A stretch of 64,000 nt of DNA. It comes from Periconia sp. R9002 (taxonomy: Eukaryota > Ascomycota > Dothideomycetes > Pleosporales > Periconiaceae). The notes under the pieces were generated by a model. It was not told where the DNA came from, ran no database searches, and was given only the letters and a program-made list of their open reading frames with translations. Both the position numbers and the translations under genes were made by a program. Location: NCBI GenBank assembly GCA_023627715.1, contig JAMAHW010000056.1, forward strand, positions 188,545-252,544, read 5' to 3'. Shown one piece after another: positions 34,212 through 44,489 of this stretch (positions are counted from its first letter, which is position 1; each line of letters begins with the position of its first letter).

Positions 34212-35634
34212 TCATTTCGCCACGGCTGCGCTGAGGACTTGTGTCCTGAAGAAGCCGCCCTTTGTCCTTTCAATGACTTGCTGGTAGACAGATTGAGGAG
34301 GGTGGTTCATCACGACGGTACCGGCTTGGTAATCGATCTTGGCGTCGACACGGGTATCGCGGATGAGGTTGACGATCCACTTCTCCCCCTCATCTTGCGA
34401 GAGGCCGAGACGGGTGGAGAGGTCCCTGGGTAAAGGGTTAGTTTGCAATCACGTATAACAGCTTGGAGAAGGTGTAACGTACTTGATATCGATCCGTTGA
34501 TGGATCTTGCAGTAGCTCTCTGAGATCAGATGGCGGGCCGAATCCACAAAAGCATCTGCGGAACCCAACAGGAAGAAGTCATTTTTAAGAATTTCCTCGG
34601 TCTCGCCAAGCTTCTTCTGTGCCTCTTCAAAATCAAAGTCGATATATAGCGCCTTGATGAAGTCGGTGACTGGGTCGTTGTACTCGTAGCCCTCTTGCCT
34701 GACGATGCGGATCAAATCCTTGAGCTGCTTCTGGTACGGGTTGGAGGTCCTTGAGCGGGCACGGTTGGTAACGACGGCAGCAGCTAGGTATCTCAGAATC
34801 CACGGGCAGCTAGTCTGGATAGTGTTGATGTAGGTGGGACCGAAGAAGCGGTCGGTGAGCGCCTCGCGGGCCTTCTCGTCGTTGAAGAGCGGGAAAAGAG
34901 ACCAGTGGATAAGCCAAGTACGTTGTTGGAGCTGTGCAAGTGGGTTGTTGATGAGGCGGCCGTCGATGTGTTCGGCGAGCTTGGTGATGTCGTCGAGGGC
35001 GGCTTCCCAGTTCGCGGAGAGGATCTCGCAGGCGAGCTTGCCCCACGAAGCCTCACGTTCCTTGTCGTTGTCGGTAGTCTGTCATAATGTTAGTTACCAG
35101 ATGCTACAGAAATTACCATATAAGGGCATCCCATACCAAAATTCGGAATCGGGTGAGAAGCTCAGAGGCGTAGCCGTAGTCACCAAGGCCATACTGGAAT
35201 TGGCCCTGCTCGAACAGCTTGTTGACCATCTCAACAGTAACACCATGCTGCTCCTTCAGATATGCCAAGTTCTGCACCTTGTCACTCCTCAGGTTGGTGA
35301 CGACATTCTCGTCGTCCAAGAGGGCACTGAGCTTGCTAGTCTCCTCCTCCAACTGGTCCCTCCGCTTGAGAACCTGGTCGCGCTTCGTCTTAAATTCGTC
35401 CGAGATGTCGCTCAGGCCGTTGATTTCCTGGTGCAAGTTCGCAGTGAAGTCGGCCATGTTGGTGGGTTTGAGGAGCTCGAGAATGACCTTCTTGCGCTCG
35501 ATGGACAGTTCTTCCTCGGTCGGGTTGAAGGACAACAGCGGGTAGATGAGATGGCGGTCGAGGTGCTGCATCAGCTTGGGCAGCAGGTTGTACTGCTCAG
35601 CGATACTGTCGCCATTTGCGGTAGGGGCGGCCAT
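34212..35634 (-). CDS. INT6: Translation initiation factor eIF3 subunit e (Int6)
   Basis: Subunit e of the eIF3 complex, which scaffolds the 43S pre-initiation complex. Minus-strand exons are 35634-35137, 35078-34483 and 34425-34212 (435 aa, the usual length). Introns are 58 bp (GTATGG, CTAAC branch, GACAG) and 57 bp (GTACGT...CCCAG). The N-terminal helical eIF3e domain has [16 protein letters not shown] and a coiled stretch. The second exon includes [14 protein letters not shown] and [13 protein letters not shown] segments. The PCI domain spans the C-terminal ~170 residues, including [16 protein letters not shown] and [16 protein letters not shown]. It is divergent from IMG2 across 279 bp. 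Confidence 0.95.
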
Positions 35635-35913
35635 GCTGGGCTGGGTGGTGTGGCGTGTCGGCTTCGCGGAGGGGTGGGTGGTGCGAAGAAGAGACTGACG
35701 TGGGATTTATCGCCAGCGGAATTCGATGTTCTTTGGTGGGGTTTCGCGGGAGGTGAAGTTTTTAGCGAGACCACCCCGGTCATCTTTTTCATTAGCGTGC
35801 CTCGAGGATGGACCGCATCCATCAATTGCTACCATCTCATTCTTTTTGTTAGGCCTCGGAACGACCCCTTCGGCCCCGGTTTCAACCATTCGGACGTCTA
35901 CTCAGCACTCGCA
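35635..35913. promoter_or_regulatory. Divergent promoter region eIF3e / IMG2
   Basis: The 279 bp between the ATGs of eIF3e (-) and the mitochondrial ribosomal protein gene (+) hold both promoters. A cytosolic and a mitochondrial translation gene therefore share one control region. No specific binding site was assigned. Confidence 0.65.
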
Positions 35914-36584
35914 ATGCCATCAGCGAAGTCTCTCTTGCCTCTGTGGAGGCCGCTGACCGCCCCTATCCCCAGGCAGGCCAACCACCAGTTCCTCCGTTTC
36001 TCCACCGCGACGAGACTGCGCGTACCCAAAACCCCATCGAGCACCCCACAAGAAAGCCCTGAAGCACCCTCACCCTCTCGAGCCGCCGACCTCGCAGCAG
36101 CAGAAGCCGCAACCGACGCTGACAGCGCCCAATCGCCCGCTCCGAAGCCCACCCTCCCCTCTCAGCATGACACGAGCTCCAAAACAACAACGTCAAATTC
36201 ATCCACAATCTCACAAACCATCCGTGAAGAGAGCAACCTTAAGCAACCTACGACAAAGTATACTCCGACCCCTAAACCGGCTTCAAAGTACCTCGTTTCA
36301 CGCTCCAAATCCAACAACTTCCCCGTCTACACCGATTACAAACGGGGTGGGAACCTACATTTGACTATCATCCGGAAGATAACGGGCGATCTGAAGGTTT
36401 TGAAAGAGGAAATCACCGTGTATTTGAACAAAAAGAAGGAGGATGTTTCAATCAACAGCTTGACACAGGCTATCCTTATCAAGGTAGGTACTAGGAGGGG
36501 AATATGTGAGAGCGCCAGCTAATCTTCGCCCAGGGACATCACAAATCCGAAGTCATTGAATTTTTGACTTCCAAAGGCATGTAG
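35914..36584 (+). CDS. IMG2: Mitochondrial large ribosomal subunit protein mL49 (Img2)
   Basis: A structural protein of the mitochondrial 54S ribosomal subunit. Exons are 35914-36483 and 36534-36584 (206 aa), with a 50-bp intron (GTAGGT...CCCAG). The N-terminus is Arg/Ser-rich and acid-poor (RPLTAPIPRQANHQFLRFST), as in a mitochondrial presequence. A Pro/Ser/Ala-rich linker follows. The conserved Img2 domain has YLVSRSKSNNFPVYTDYKRG, then LTIIRKITGDLKVLKEEI and the C-terminal GHHKSEVIEFLTSKGM supplied by exon 2. It is complete. Confidence 0.93.
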
Positions 36585-36943
36585 AGGAGACATGGTGAGT
36601 GTTGGTCTAAGGAGCGTGTATAATTGGGTGCCTTTACAATGTATATCTTTTGTATCATTATATGTTAAAGTGGCCTAAGGAAATAGCCATATACAATCAC
36701 ATCACCGGAGGAAGCTTGAGCGCTTCCTTATCTGTACTTCATACTTATGCATCAATATCGGGCTCATGGTGTTTTGAAGTGAAGGTTTTCATAGTAACTA
36801 AATTATGTCCTGTCTGTCGTTTGCCCGATCAACTGATTCAATCGTGGGCATTTCGATTTCGTGTATCCAGCATCCTCTAGGGAAGACCTTGGACAGAGCT
36901 ACCAACAGATGTATCATCTAGGCATGCCTGTGTATCCTCTCTA
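36585..36943. other. Convergent intergenic region IMG2 / Cys-rich gene
   Basis: The 3' UTRs of both genes. Nothing else was recognised. Confidence 0.6.
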
Positions 36944-37643
36944 CTAGGCGCAGTATGAACACTTGCGACACTGCACATTGTTAGATAAGTACATAACTTG
37001 ATACATCAAACAACATCAACTCACCTTGTCCTGCTTACAAACAAACGTACGACATTCGTCGTTTGCACACCGATTGAAGAGTGTGCAGATTGGACGGGCA
37101 CATTGTCCAAGTCCTTCACGCTTCACTGAGAATATATCGGATCGAGCGTTGACAGCATCTTGATGACGGCAGTCTTGGCACATCTTGCACTATATCATGT
37201 CAGAAGATATAGTATTTTACTTGCTCTAGACAACTTACCATCTTGGTCTTGCACTGAAGCTTTCCATCCTTGTAACAGTCCTTGAGGCAAGCTTGAGAGG
37301 ACTCATTGGTGTCGACATTGGTCGGGGAAACTTCAGATCGAGGATGCTCGCAGTTGTTGTCATCTTCGACCTGAGAAGGACCCCGGGCGAGACAGAAAGG
37401 GCAGTTGCTGCACTGATTACATACAAATATTAGTAGGATGCTCACTCGATGTATTGGAGAGGGGCGGCCTGGAAAACTCACTTTCTCATTGTCCGAGGAG
37501 CACGTGTTGTTGTAGCACTCCAAAGTAGACTGATCATTCAAGCAGGTGGCATGAGCGACGACACACTCATCGTTGCATCCCTGAGAGGAAAGTGCCGCGG
37601 CGATGGCGGTAATTGCCATGACGAGCAGAGCGAGGGACCGCAT
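36944..37643 (-). CDS. Small secreted cysteine-rich protein (modular exons)
   Basis: Minus-strand exons are 37643-37482, 37412-37239, 37189-37025 and 36970-36944, giving 175 aa. The ATG starts a clear signal peptide (MRSLALLVMAITAIAAALSS). The mature part has 23 Cys in about 155 residues. All three introns are phase 0 with GTGAGT or GTAAGT donors; the third has a CTAAC branch. Exons 2, 3 and 4 each begin exactly with a CxxCxxC motif: CSNCPFC, CKMCQDC and CRKCSYC. Exons 1-3 each end with a set of spaced Cys and a Lys/Met residue. This suggests internal exon duplication. I know no family for it. A disulfide-rich extracellular role, such as an effector, is inference. The gene stands alone, between IMG2 and a mannosidase. 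Confidence 0.82.
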
Positions 37644-38310
37644 TATGTACGGGGTACGTTGGGGATTGGAGAACACAGTGCGCAGGGTTGCAGAAGTAGG
37701 TGATGGGTGAGGGTTGTAGGGTGGAAGAGCAAAGAGGTTGAAGGTAGATGTATGGCGGAGGTGGTAGGTATTTATATCAATGACGCTAAAGCGTCACGCC
37801 TCGATTGGGAACAGAACGACAGTTCCTTACTAACTTACCAGAAGGATAAGCGTGTTCAAAACCCGCGAACAAACGCACGGTGGACAAGTGTCGTAGCTTG
37901 AGCCTTGCCATTCACTGCCTTGTTGTGGTTGTTTTGTTAAATGGCGGTCGGGCCATCCTGGCGATGTACGAATTTAGAACAGTATAGCATGGAGCGGGAA
38001 TTAAGTCACGATGCTGTAGTATCGCCATTGATCTAGTCCTTTTAAGTAGTTATTTGCTTCGTGCTATCAGAACATCGATGGTAGAAGGGTAAACTCAATC
38101 CTTATGCAACGCCATTTCCGATGCTTCCAACCCCCATACACCATCATGCACAGCCCTAAGCCTATGCAAAGAATCGAGGTCTATGTTACCTTGTAGCCCC
38201 ATATGAAATACATGAAAATCCCAAAACGCCTTTCGAGATAACGACAATAGGGGTGATTGCTCCTACCCCCCCAATAGAATGTACCGTATTCCCTTCTTAA
38301 CCCACTGCTC
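37644..38310. other. Intergenic region upstream of the Cys-rich gene
   Basis: This is the promoter of the Cys-rich gene and the 3' UTR of the mannosidase gene (667 bp). No open frame of note and no repeats were seen. Confidence 0.55.
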
Positions 38311-41300
38311 TTATGAAGGCCGTCTGAAAGGATGCGCTTCAGTATTCAATACCCACTCGTCCAAACTGATTTCATTCTCATCCGTAAACAACAGATAAAA
38401 ATACTTTAGCGTCTCCGCTAACCAGAAACTTTGAAAACAATTAGCAACGCTGAGAGAAGGAGATGGGATCAGATTAGGATACCTTTCCATCTCATCATTG
38501 AGTTCCGGGGTCTTTTTAGTCACGTCGTCGATAGCAGAATTTCCGTACTGGGCTGTTGTAGCAGCATTGACCGCCTCGAACATTTTCCAACCAGCCTCCC
38601 GGTAGTATGGATTACCGGTAATGCGATACATGTACCAAACAGATTCTATAGCCTCAGGTCTGAAATTGGGTTAGGATTGCATTTGCGAAACATAGGAATA
38701 TACATTACTAACCGTAGAATATAGGTCCGGGATGACAGGTAGGTGACACCAGGTGGAAGCCTCTCCTCTGCTATGCGGCTTTGGACATACTCTTCATGGG
38801 TAGCAGGAACTTTCGGAGAGTAAATGGATGGGAAGTCAGGGAGTGTTGGACTTGGGGTTGGTAATTCAGTGTCAGCCGGCGTGACTTTGCTGGGTGGTCG
38901 AGCTCCACCACCTAGATGTCCACCAATCGCCATCTTTCTCTCTTGGGAATCTCCTCCATCGTCCAACTGCCTTTTCTTATTTTCTAGCACACTAGCAACA
39001 GGCGTCGGGGTAGCTGCAGCAACAAACGTGCCTGCAATGCCCTCGGCAGGCTCGGGCGCTGGCGTTTTCATAGCTAGCAGTTGCTCCTCGTACCATAAGC
39101 TTGCGCTGCTCATTTGTTCCTCATAAACAAGCATGGCTTCTTTGTATTGTTCCACTCGTTGCTGATATCGTGGGTCAAGGGTCTCGTAGTATTTTGTTTC
39201 ATTCCACTCACAACTCTTCATGCTATCGCAGGGCATCATATCAAACCCCTCGGGCATGATACCTGAAGCAGTCATGTTATAATTCTGTATGCAACCTTCC
39301 GTCAACTTAACAGCGATATCCAGATCATCCGGTCTGTCGAAAAGTTTGGCACCCAGACCAAACATTCCACCTGCAAAACATGTCAAATGCTCTTGGTGCG
39401 TTTCGAGGGTAGTAGAAGGCGCGGAAGTCGGAGTATCGGTGGAGCGAGGGGCAACGTGCAGTTTGCCAGCAATGAGAACATCGAGGGAGTCGGGGAGCAT
39501 GGGGCGAAACAGCAATTTCTCTTTGATTGTTTTCGCGGAAGCTTCGTACATGGTACGATACTTCTCCACCACACCGCCAAGCAGAACATATTGCTTAGGC
39601 AGATATTCGTAAGTGGAATCGGACATTCCACCTAGCGTAAATTCTTCCGGGGCATACTCTGAGGTGGATGCAAATCCAATCTCTTCACATACCGGACGGG
39701 TCTCTGTTGGGGCAGTGTTTTCATCTTTAGCTCCATCCCGAGTAAGGGTGGGAGGAGGCGAGGTTGCTACCGTAGGTGGTGGCTTCATCAGAGGAGTGTC
39801 TTCGTCATCCTGATCAAGTTGCCTCTTTTTGAGAGCAGATAAGGCTCCCTCCGCGAGCGGTTGTTCTTGAATGCGCTTTTTGGCCGAGCTGTCCGGTTTC
39901 ACCAACAATGGAGACGGTAGCTCTAAAGGCACGTATTTGTGGCCGCCAGGTGAAAGCTTTTCACCGGGAACTGTTGGTGAACCTGTGATAGGTTTAACCA
40001 TCGGTGCATTTTTGTCTTTTCTAGGGTCTTCTTGAACAGGCGGGCTATTAAAAGCAGCATCGGCTCCTATCGCAAAATCTGGGTTTTCCGCTAAAGGTGC
40101 CTCATGGGGACCCATCATCGGTGGAATTTGGGGCGGTTTGCTGGGATCTTTTACGATTGGATTTTGCAAAGGTTTGGTGTAAGGCACGGTATAGTCGATC
40201 CTTTTACAACCGGAAATATCGACGTAGACGGGCCACATTCCGGGTAACCTGGTCTCTTTTTGAAACTTTTCAAGATTGTCCGTGATGCGCGCAATGGCAT
40301 CATAATACTCATGTTTGCCGGTGAGCTGAGCAAGACGAGTGAATTCCATGGACAGAGAGCCAATCTCAGCCAACACAGCACGGTTACTAGCCCGGTGTGG
40401 GTTTGAAGTGAAATCACTGATACAATTGTTAGCAATGCCAGATTTCTCGCGCGGTTCAACTTACGGTCGCCAGTAATAATACGTCTCTGGCATCCTGTTT
40501 GGCGTATCAAACGCACTAAGTAGGATTTGTGCCAATTCCTCCGCTTTTGTCAACAAATTCTTGTATTTTCCACCACTGACGTCGTAGGCTGCAAGCAACC
40601 CCCCCAAGTATCGAATCGTTGTCTCAAACAATGGAATATCGGGTCTGGTGGTCGTAGTGAAATCAATCTGATCTACAGCCTTTGCAGCTTCATCGAATTC
40701 TTTCTTCAATCCCATGATCCACAGGGTATCCAAAGCATCCACCAATGTAGCACCCCAGCCTGCGAATGGATTCCTCGATGAATTGGAGACGGGTCTGAGC
40801 TCATCTTCCAACCATGCGAACCTTCTATATCCTTCCCATGAGCGCTTGAATACACCCCGAATAGTGCTGAGTTTACTCTCGCGATCTGTCTTTTGTAGGG
40901 ACGACTCAGGTTTAAACTTGAATTGAATTCTAGCAATCGGTTTCGGTTTTGCGGTGGGTAACTTGATGAGAGATTCAGTCGGGACTGGAAAGTGATCGCT
41001 CTTCTTTTTCCAATATATGGGCGTCGGTGTTGCGTAAAAGTCGTCGACGTAGGGTGCAACTGGCGTCGGTCTCAATTGCTCGACATGGTCGTCGACGAGA
41101 GTGGGCAATGCTGAAGACTTCGTATCGACCGGTCTACTCACGGGAGCAATCGGCGGCGGAGGTGTCTGTTTGGCTTGTGGACTACTCGCAGCTGGGATAT
41201 CAATCTCCAGCTTGTTCGTGTCTTGCGCAGGCTTTGGGTTTGGTTCCCATGGTATAGGTGCCGAGTCTTGACCTTTGTTCTTCCCCGGCTGTACTTGTTC

Positions 41301-41405
41301 GATTGCGCTTGACCATGACGAGCCCGAACTACTGAATTTATAGAGAGAGCAAAGGGCGAAGACAGTAAACGCGAGGAAGACTCGGTAGCGACGATAACGG
41401 AACAT
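38311..41405 (-). CDS. GH47 class I alpha-1,2-mannosidase with two long insertions
   Basis: A secretory-pathway enzyme trimming alpha-1,2-mannose from N-glycans. Minus-strand exons are 41405-40465, 40416-38713, 38659-38483 and 38428-38311 (979 aa). Residues ~8-25 ([16 protein letters not shown]) form a type II membrane anchor, followed by a Pro/Ser/Thr stem. GH47 blocks follow in order: [93 protein letters not shown], and VLNTEAHPF with the calcium-binding Thr. The 54-bp last intron was placed because it restores [13 protein letters not shown]. Class I enzymes are often 500-650 aa. The excess here lies in two low-complexity insertions, one after the [12 protein letters not shown] segment and one before the RPEAIES block. 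Each contains KKRQLD. ER or Golgi residence cannot be decided. Confidence 0.92.
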
Positions 41406-42143
41406 GGTGGTGGGCTTACGGCGGTCGCGTGCATGCGCGAAGTAAGTACCCGAGAAGTAGCGATGATGACAGCTGAAAGGCTTCAGGAGGGTTGGGAGAT
41501 GGGCGAAATATTACGTGAAGTAGTCCATTTGGAAGAAGTGGGGCGGCAGAAAGGACACAGAAGAGTGGGAGGAGTGAATAGGCACATCTGCAGGTGCTGT
41601 TAACACTTTCCACAAGCTGTCTTGGCCAGTGAACCCTGGATGGATGTTCGGGACTCGGTACAGAACGACTCCTTAGCGAAGCTCCACCATGGTCCTAGCC
41701 ACCCTAACACGCTTCGAAACAGCAAAGTGAATACAGAGTTTCACCAGACATGCAGACTTCGTGCGCAGACATTCGTATAGGCGACTCTACAAGTACATGT
41801 TAACTAACAGTCTAACAGTTACAATAAACCTCACACCTGGATACCTTGCTCTACCGTCGCACGCATCATCAGGTGCATGTAGAAAGGTGAAGCGCCCACC
41901 TCAATGCAGTATAGCCCGAAGGATTAAGCTTAAATCAATCCTGGCTAATAGGGGTCCAGGACATGTTGGGGTAATATACTATATATTGATCACGAGCTTT
42001 CTCGTACTATACAATGCTTGCGTCTAGTCTAGAACGCAATATTCGGCATCACTGTGAGCGTTTTCCGTCATGGTTCTTCCCCTTTTGTGCTATTTTTTCC
42101 GTCTTGGTACATTCATTTGCACCTTCTTTATCCCAACACGCAT
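41406..42143. other. Intergenic region between GH47 gene and CCT6
   Basis: The mannosidase promoter and CCT6 3' UTR (738 bp). No gene, RNA or repeat was recognised. Confidence 0.55.
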
Positions 42144-44222
42144 TTACTGTTCGTCACCAGGCCCTGCCGCCCTACCCATCTGCCGAGCTTTCAACATTTC
42201 GTCGCACAGCAGTAGATTAGACGCGATTCCGGTACTTGATGCAATTGCGTTGCGAATCACCCGGAACGAATCGTAGACACCCTCTTGCTCTGGGTCCATG
42301 GCTTCTCCAGTCGCAAGGTTGAGCCCGACGACGTTGCCCTCGGCATGCTCGTCTTGCAGCGCAGCCACTGTAAAGGTCAGTTAAAAAAACGCTGGAAATT
42401 TCCACTGAAGTGGAGACTCACGAGAATCCTGGATGTCATGTCCCGAGTTTGCTGCCAGAGTCTTTGGAATAACAAGTAATGCGTCTGCGAATGCCTCGAC
42501 ACCCCATTTCGCCTTGCCCTTTACTGTTCTCCTGAAATCTTCGCTGGAAAGGTGAGCAGCGCAGGCGACTTGGAATGCGCCACCACCAGGCACTACGCTC
42601 TTGTCGACAATCATGTTGTGAACGCTTCGAAGACCGTCTCGTACTGCGTCCTTGATTTGGGTGATAGTGTGAGCATTGGGTCCCTTGATCAGTAAAGTGA
42701 CCGATTTCGGGTCTTTCACATCCTCCTACACAAAGTCAGGTTGGTTTACAACGCATATCAACTGAGCAACTCACCACAAAGGTGTACTTCTCTTCGCCGA
42801 GTTGGTGTTCGTACACCTTTCCAGCCCATCCCAGAACATCAGGTGAAAGATCATCGACGCTGTTCTGGGCTGTACCGCCGCAAATAAGCTGTAGACGCTC
42901 CATGTTTCTCCTCTTGGCGCGCCTGAGCGCGAATATGCCGTTTTTGACCAGGACATCCAGACTTAGAGGGTCGATTCCTTTCTGGTTTATTATCACGAAC
43001 CCCTTCTTCGGGTCGTCCCCGCACACTTCCTTTTTGAGTTCGACAATCTTCCGTAACTTTTCATCAACAAACCGCCGTTCGCTCTCTACTAGCTTCTCTC
43101 GCTGCTCCGCGCTTGAGTAGTAGAAGCCGGAGTTGATCTCTGATTTCTCATACTCTAAGCTGACGTTGAGAGTCAAGATGAAAGCATTCTCGACATGTTT
43201 GGGCATATCGGGATGTCTAGCTCCATGATCGAGTGCAAGGCCCCGAATCAGCTGTGTGTCTGTGGCTGTGCGGTGTTGCATGGTCATGATCTCAACCATG
43301 TGCAAATCTGGCTTCGCTGGTGGTTGGTATATCGCGAGTACTGAATCAACGATAGCAGGAGTCAATCGTTCGGCGAGCGTGCTATCAAGTTTGGTAGACA
43401 AGGATGTCCGAGCTACTGAAAGGAGCAATTCGCGATCGACTTCCTTCTCCAATTTGAACTGATCGAGGAACTGCGCTAGTGTCAGTGACAACTTCGAACA
43501 GTCTATTCTCAGTGAAATAAGTCACCTTTAGAGTTTCAGTCTTTGCAATCTCATATCCATCCGTTATCACACGCGGGTGTAGTCCTTCAGCAATGTAACG
43601 GTCTGCTTGTTTGAGCAGCTCGCCTACCATGAGCACTACCGACGTAGTTCCGTCTCCAGTGATATCGTCTTGTGCAGTCGCTGCTCGTGCAATCATGACC
43701 TGCTCTACTTAATATGATGCAAGGCTCTGCGATCGTCGGATATACGTACGGCAGTTGGGTTTTGTATTTGCTACTCCCCGTTAGCTTTGAATAACTCCAG
43801 CGCAGACCAACTCACCATTTCCTTCAACAATACGCTTCCATCCTTGGTGAGTTTGATCTATTTCATGTTGTCAGTGCGTGGCAACTGAAGTATTGGACAC
43901 CTCAACACACCTGACCAGACCCATCTACAAGCCTTGAACAATCAGCCAAATTATTCGTACTGCATTTTGCGGGGTATATTTACATTTTCAAGGTACCGCG
44001 GGGTCCTAGATTTGAGGCCAACACCTTGTCAAAGTTTAGCCAATGTATACATCGCAATGACTGCAATCATTACATACCTTCTGAAGACCCTCGCCGGCCG
44101 ATATGTTCACCTGGAGAGCTTCACCGCGCCGCTATGTAATTGTTAGTCGTGATTCGTAGCTCGAAAATAGCGGAACTAACCCTGGACTCGGCCTTGGGAT
44201 TGAGTAGCTGTGCAGCCGACAT
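42144..44222 (-). CDS. CCT6: Chaperonin CCT/TRiC subunit zeta (Cct6)
   Basis: The zeta subunit of the cytosolic chaperonin that folds actin, tubulin and other proteins. I assign ten minus-strand exons: 44222-44181, 44131-44078, 44024-43984, 43932-43911, 43857-43816, 43770-43750, 43699-43526, 43470-42775, 42725-42422 and 42367-42144. They sum to 539 aa, the normal size. Family sequence supports each joint: [66 protein letters not shown] and IQNPTA. The ATP-site motif GDGTTS follows, and [10 protein letters not shown] appears late. Two exons are only 22 and 21 nt. Nine introns, six of them within the first 530 bp, is high for this fungus. It is divergent from NOP56. Confidence 0.95.
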
Positions 44223-44489
44223 GACGACTAGCAATCTATTAGGTATATGGGAATCAGGAAAGAAACAAATCGACGTAGTGTTGCGAAAGCGGGCGACTGA
44301 ACGTTTTCGCGTGTATGCCTGTCGCGGGCTACCCCAAAAATCGTACCGGAATAGTTTATCCGCTCCGTGCCAAGAGTTTGAGCTTCCTAGCATGAAATTT
44401 TGCGAACGCACCTTTTACACAGCTCTCGAGCACGCTCGACCCATTGAATTTCAAACTCCGCCCAAACGAGACCGAACCTGTGCGACACC
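44223..44489. promoter_or_regulatory. Divergent promoter region CCT6 / NOP56
   Basis: Only 267 bp separate the ATGs of the chaperonin and snoRNP genes, so both promoters share it. No factor site was assigned. Confidence 0.65.
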
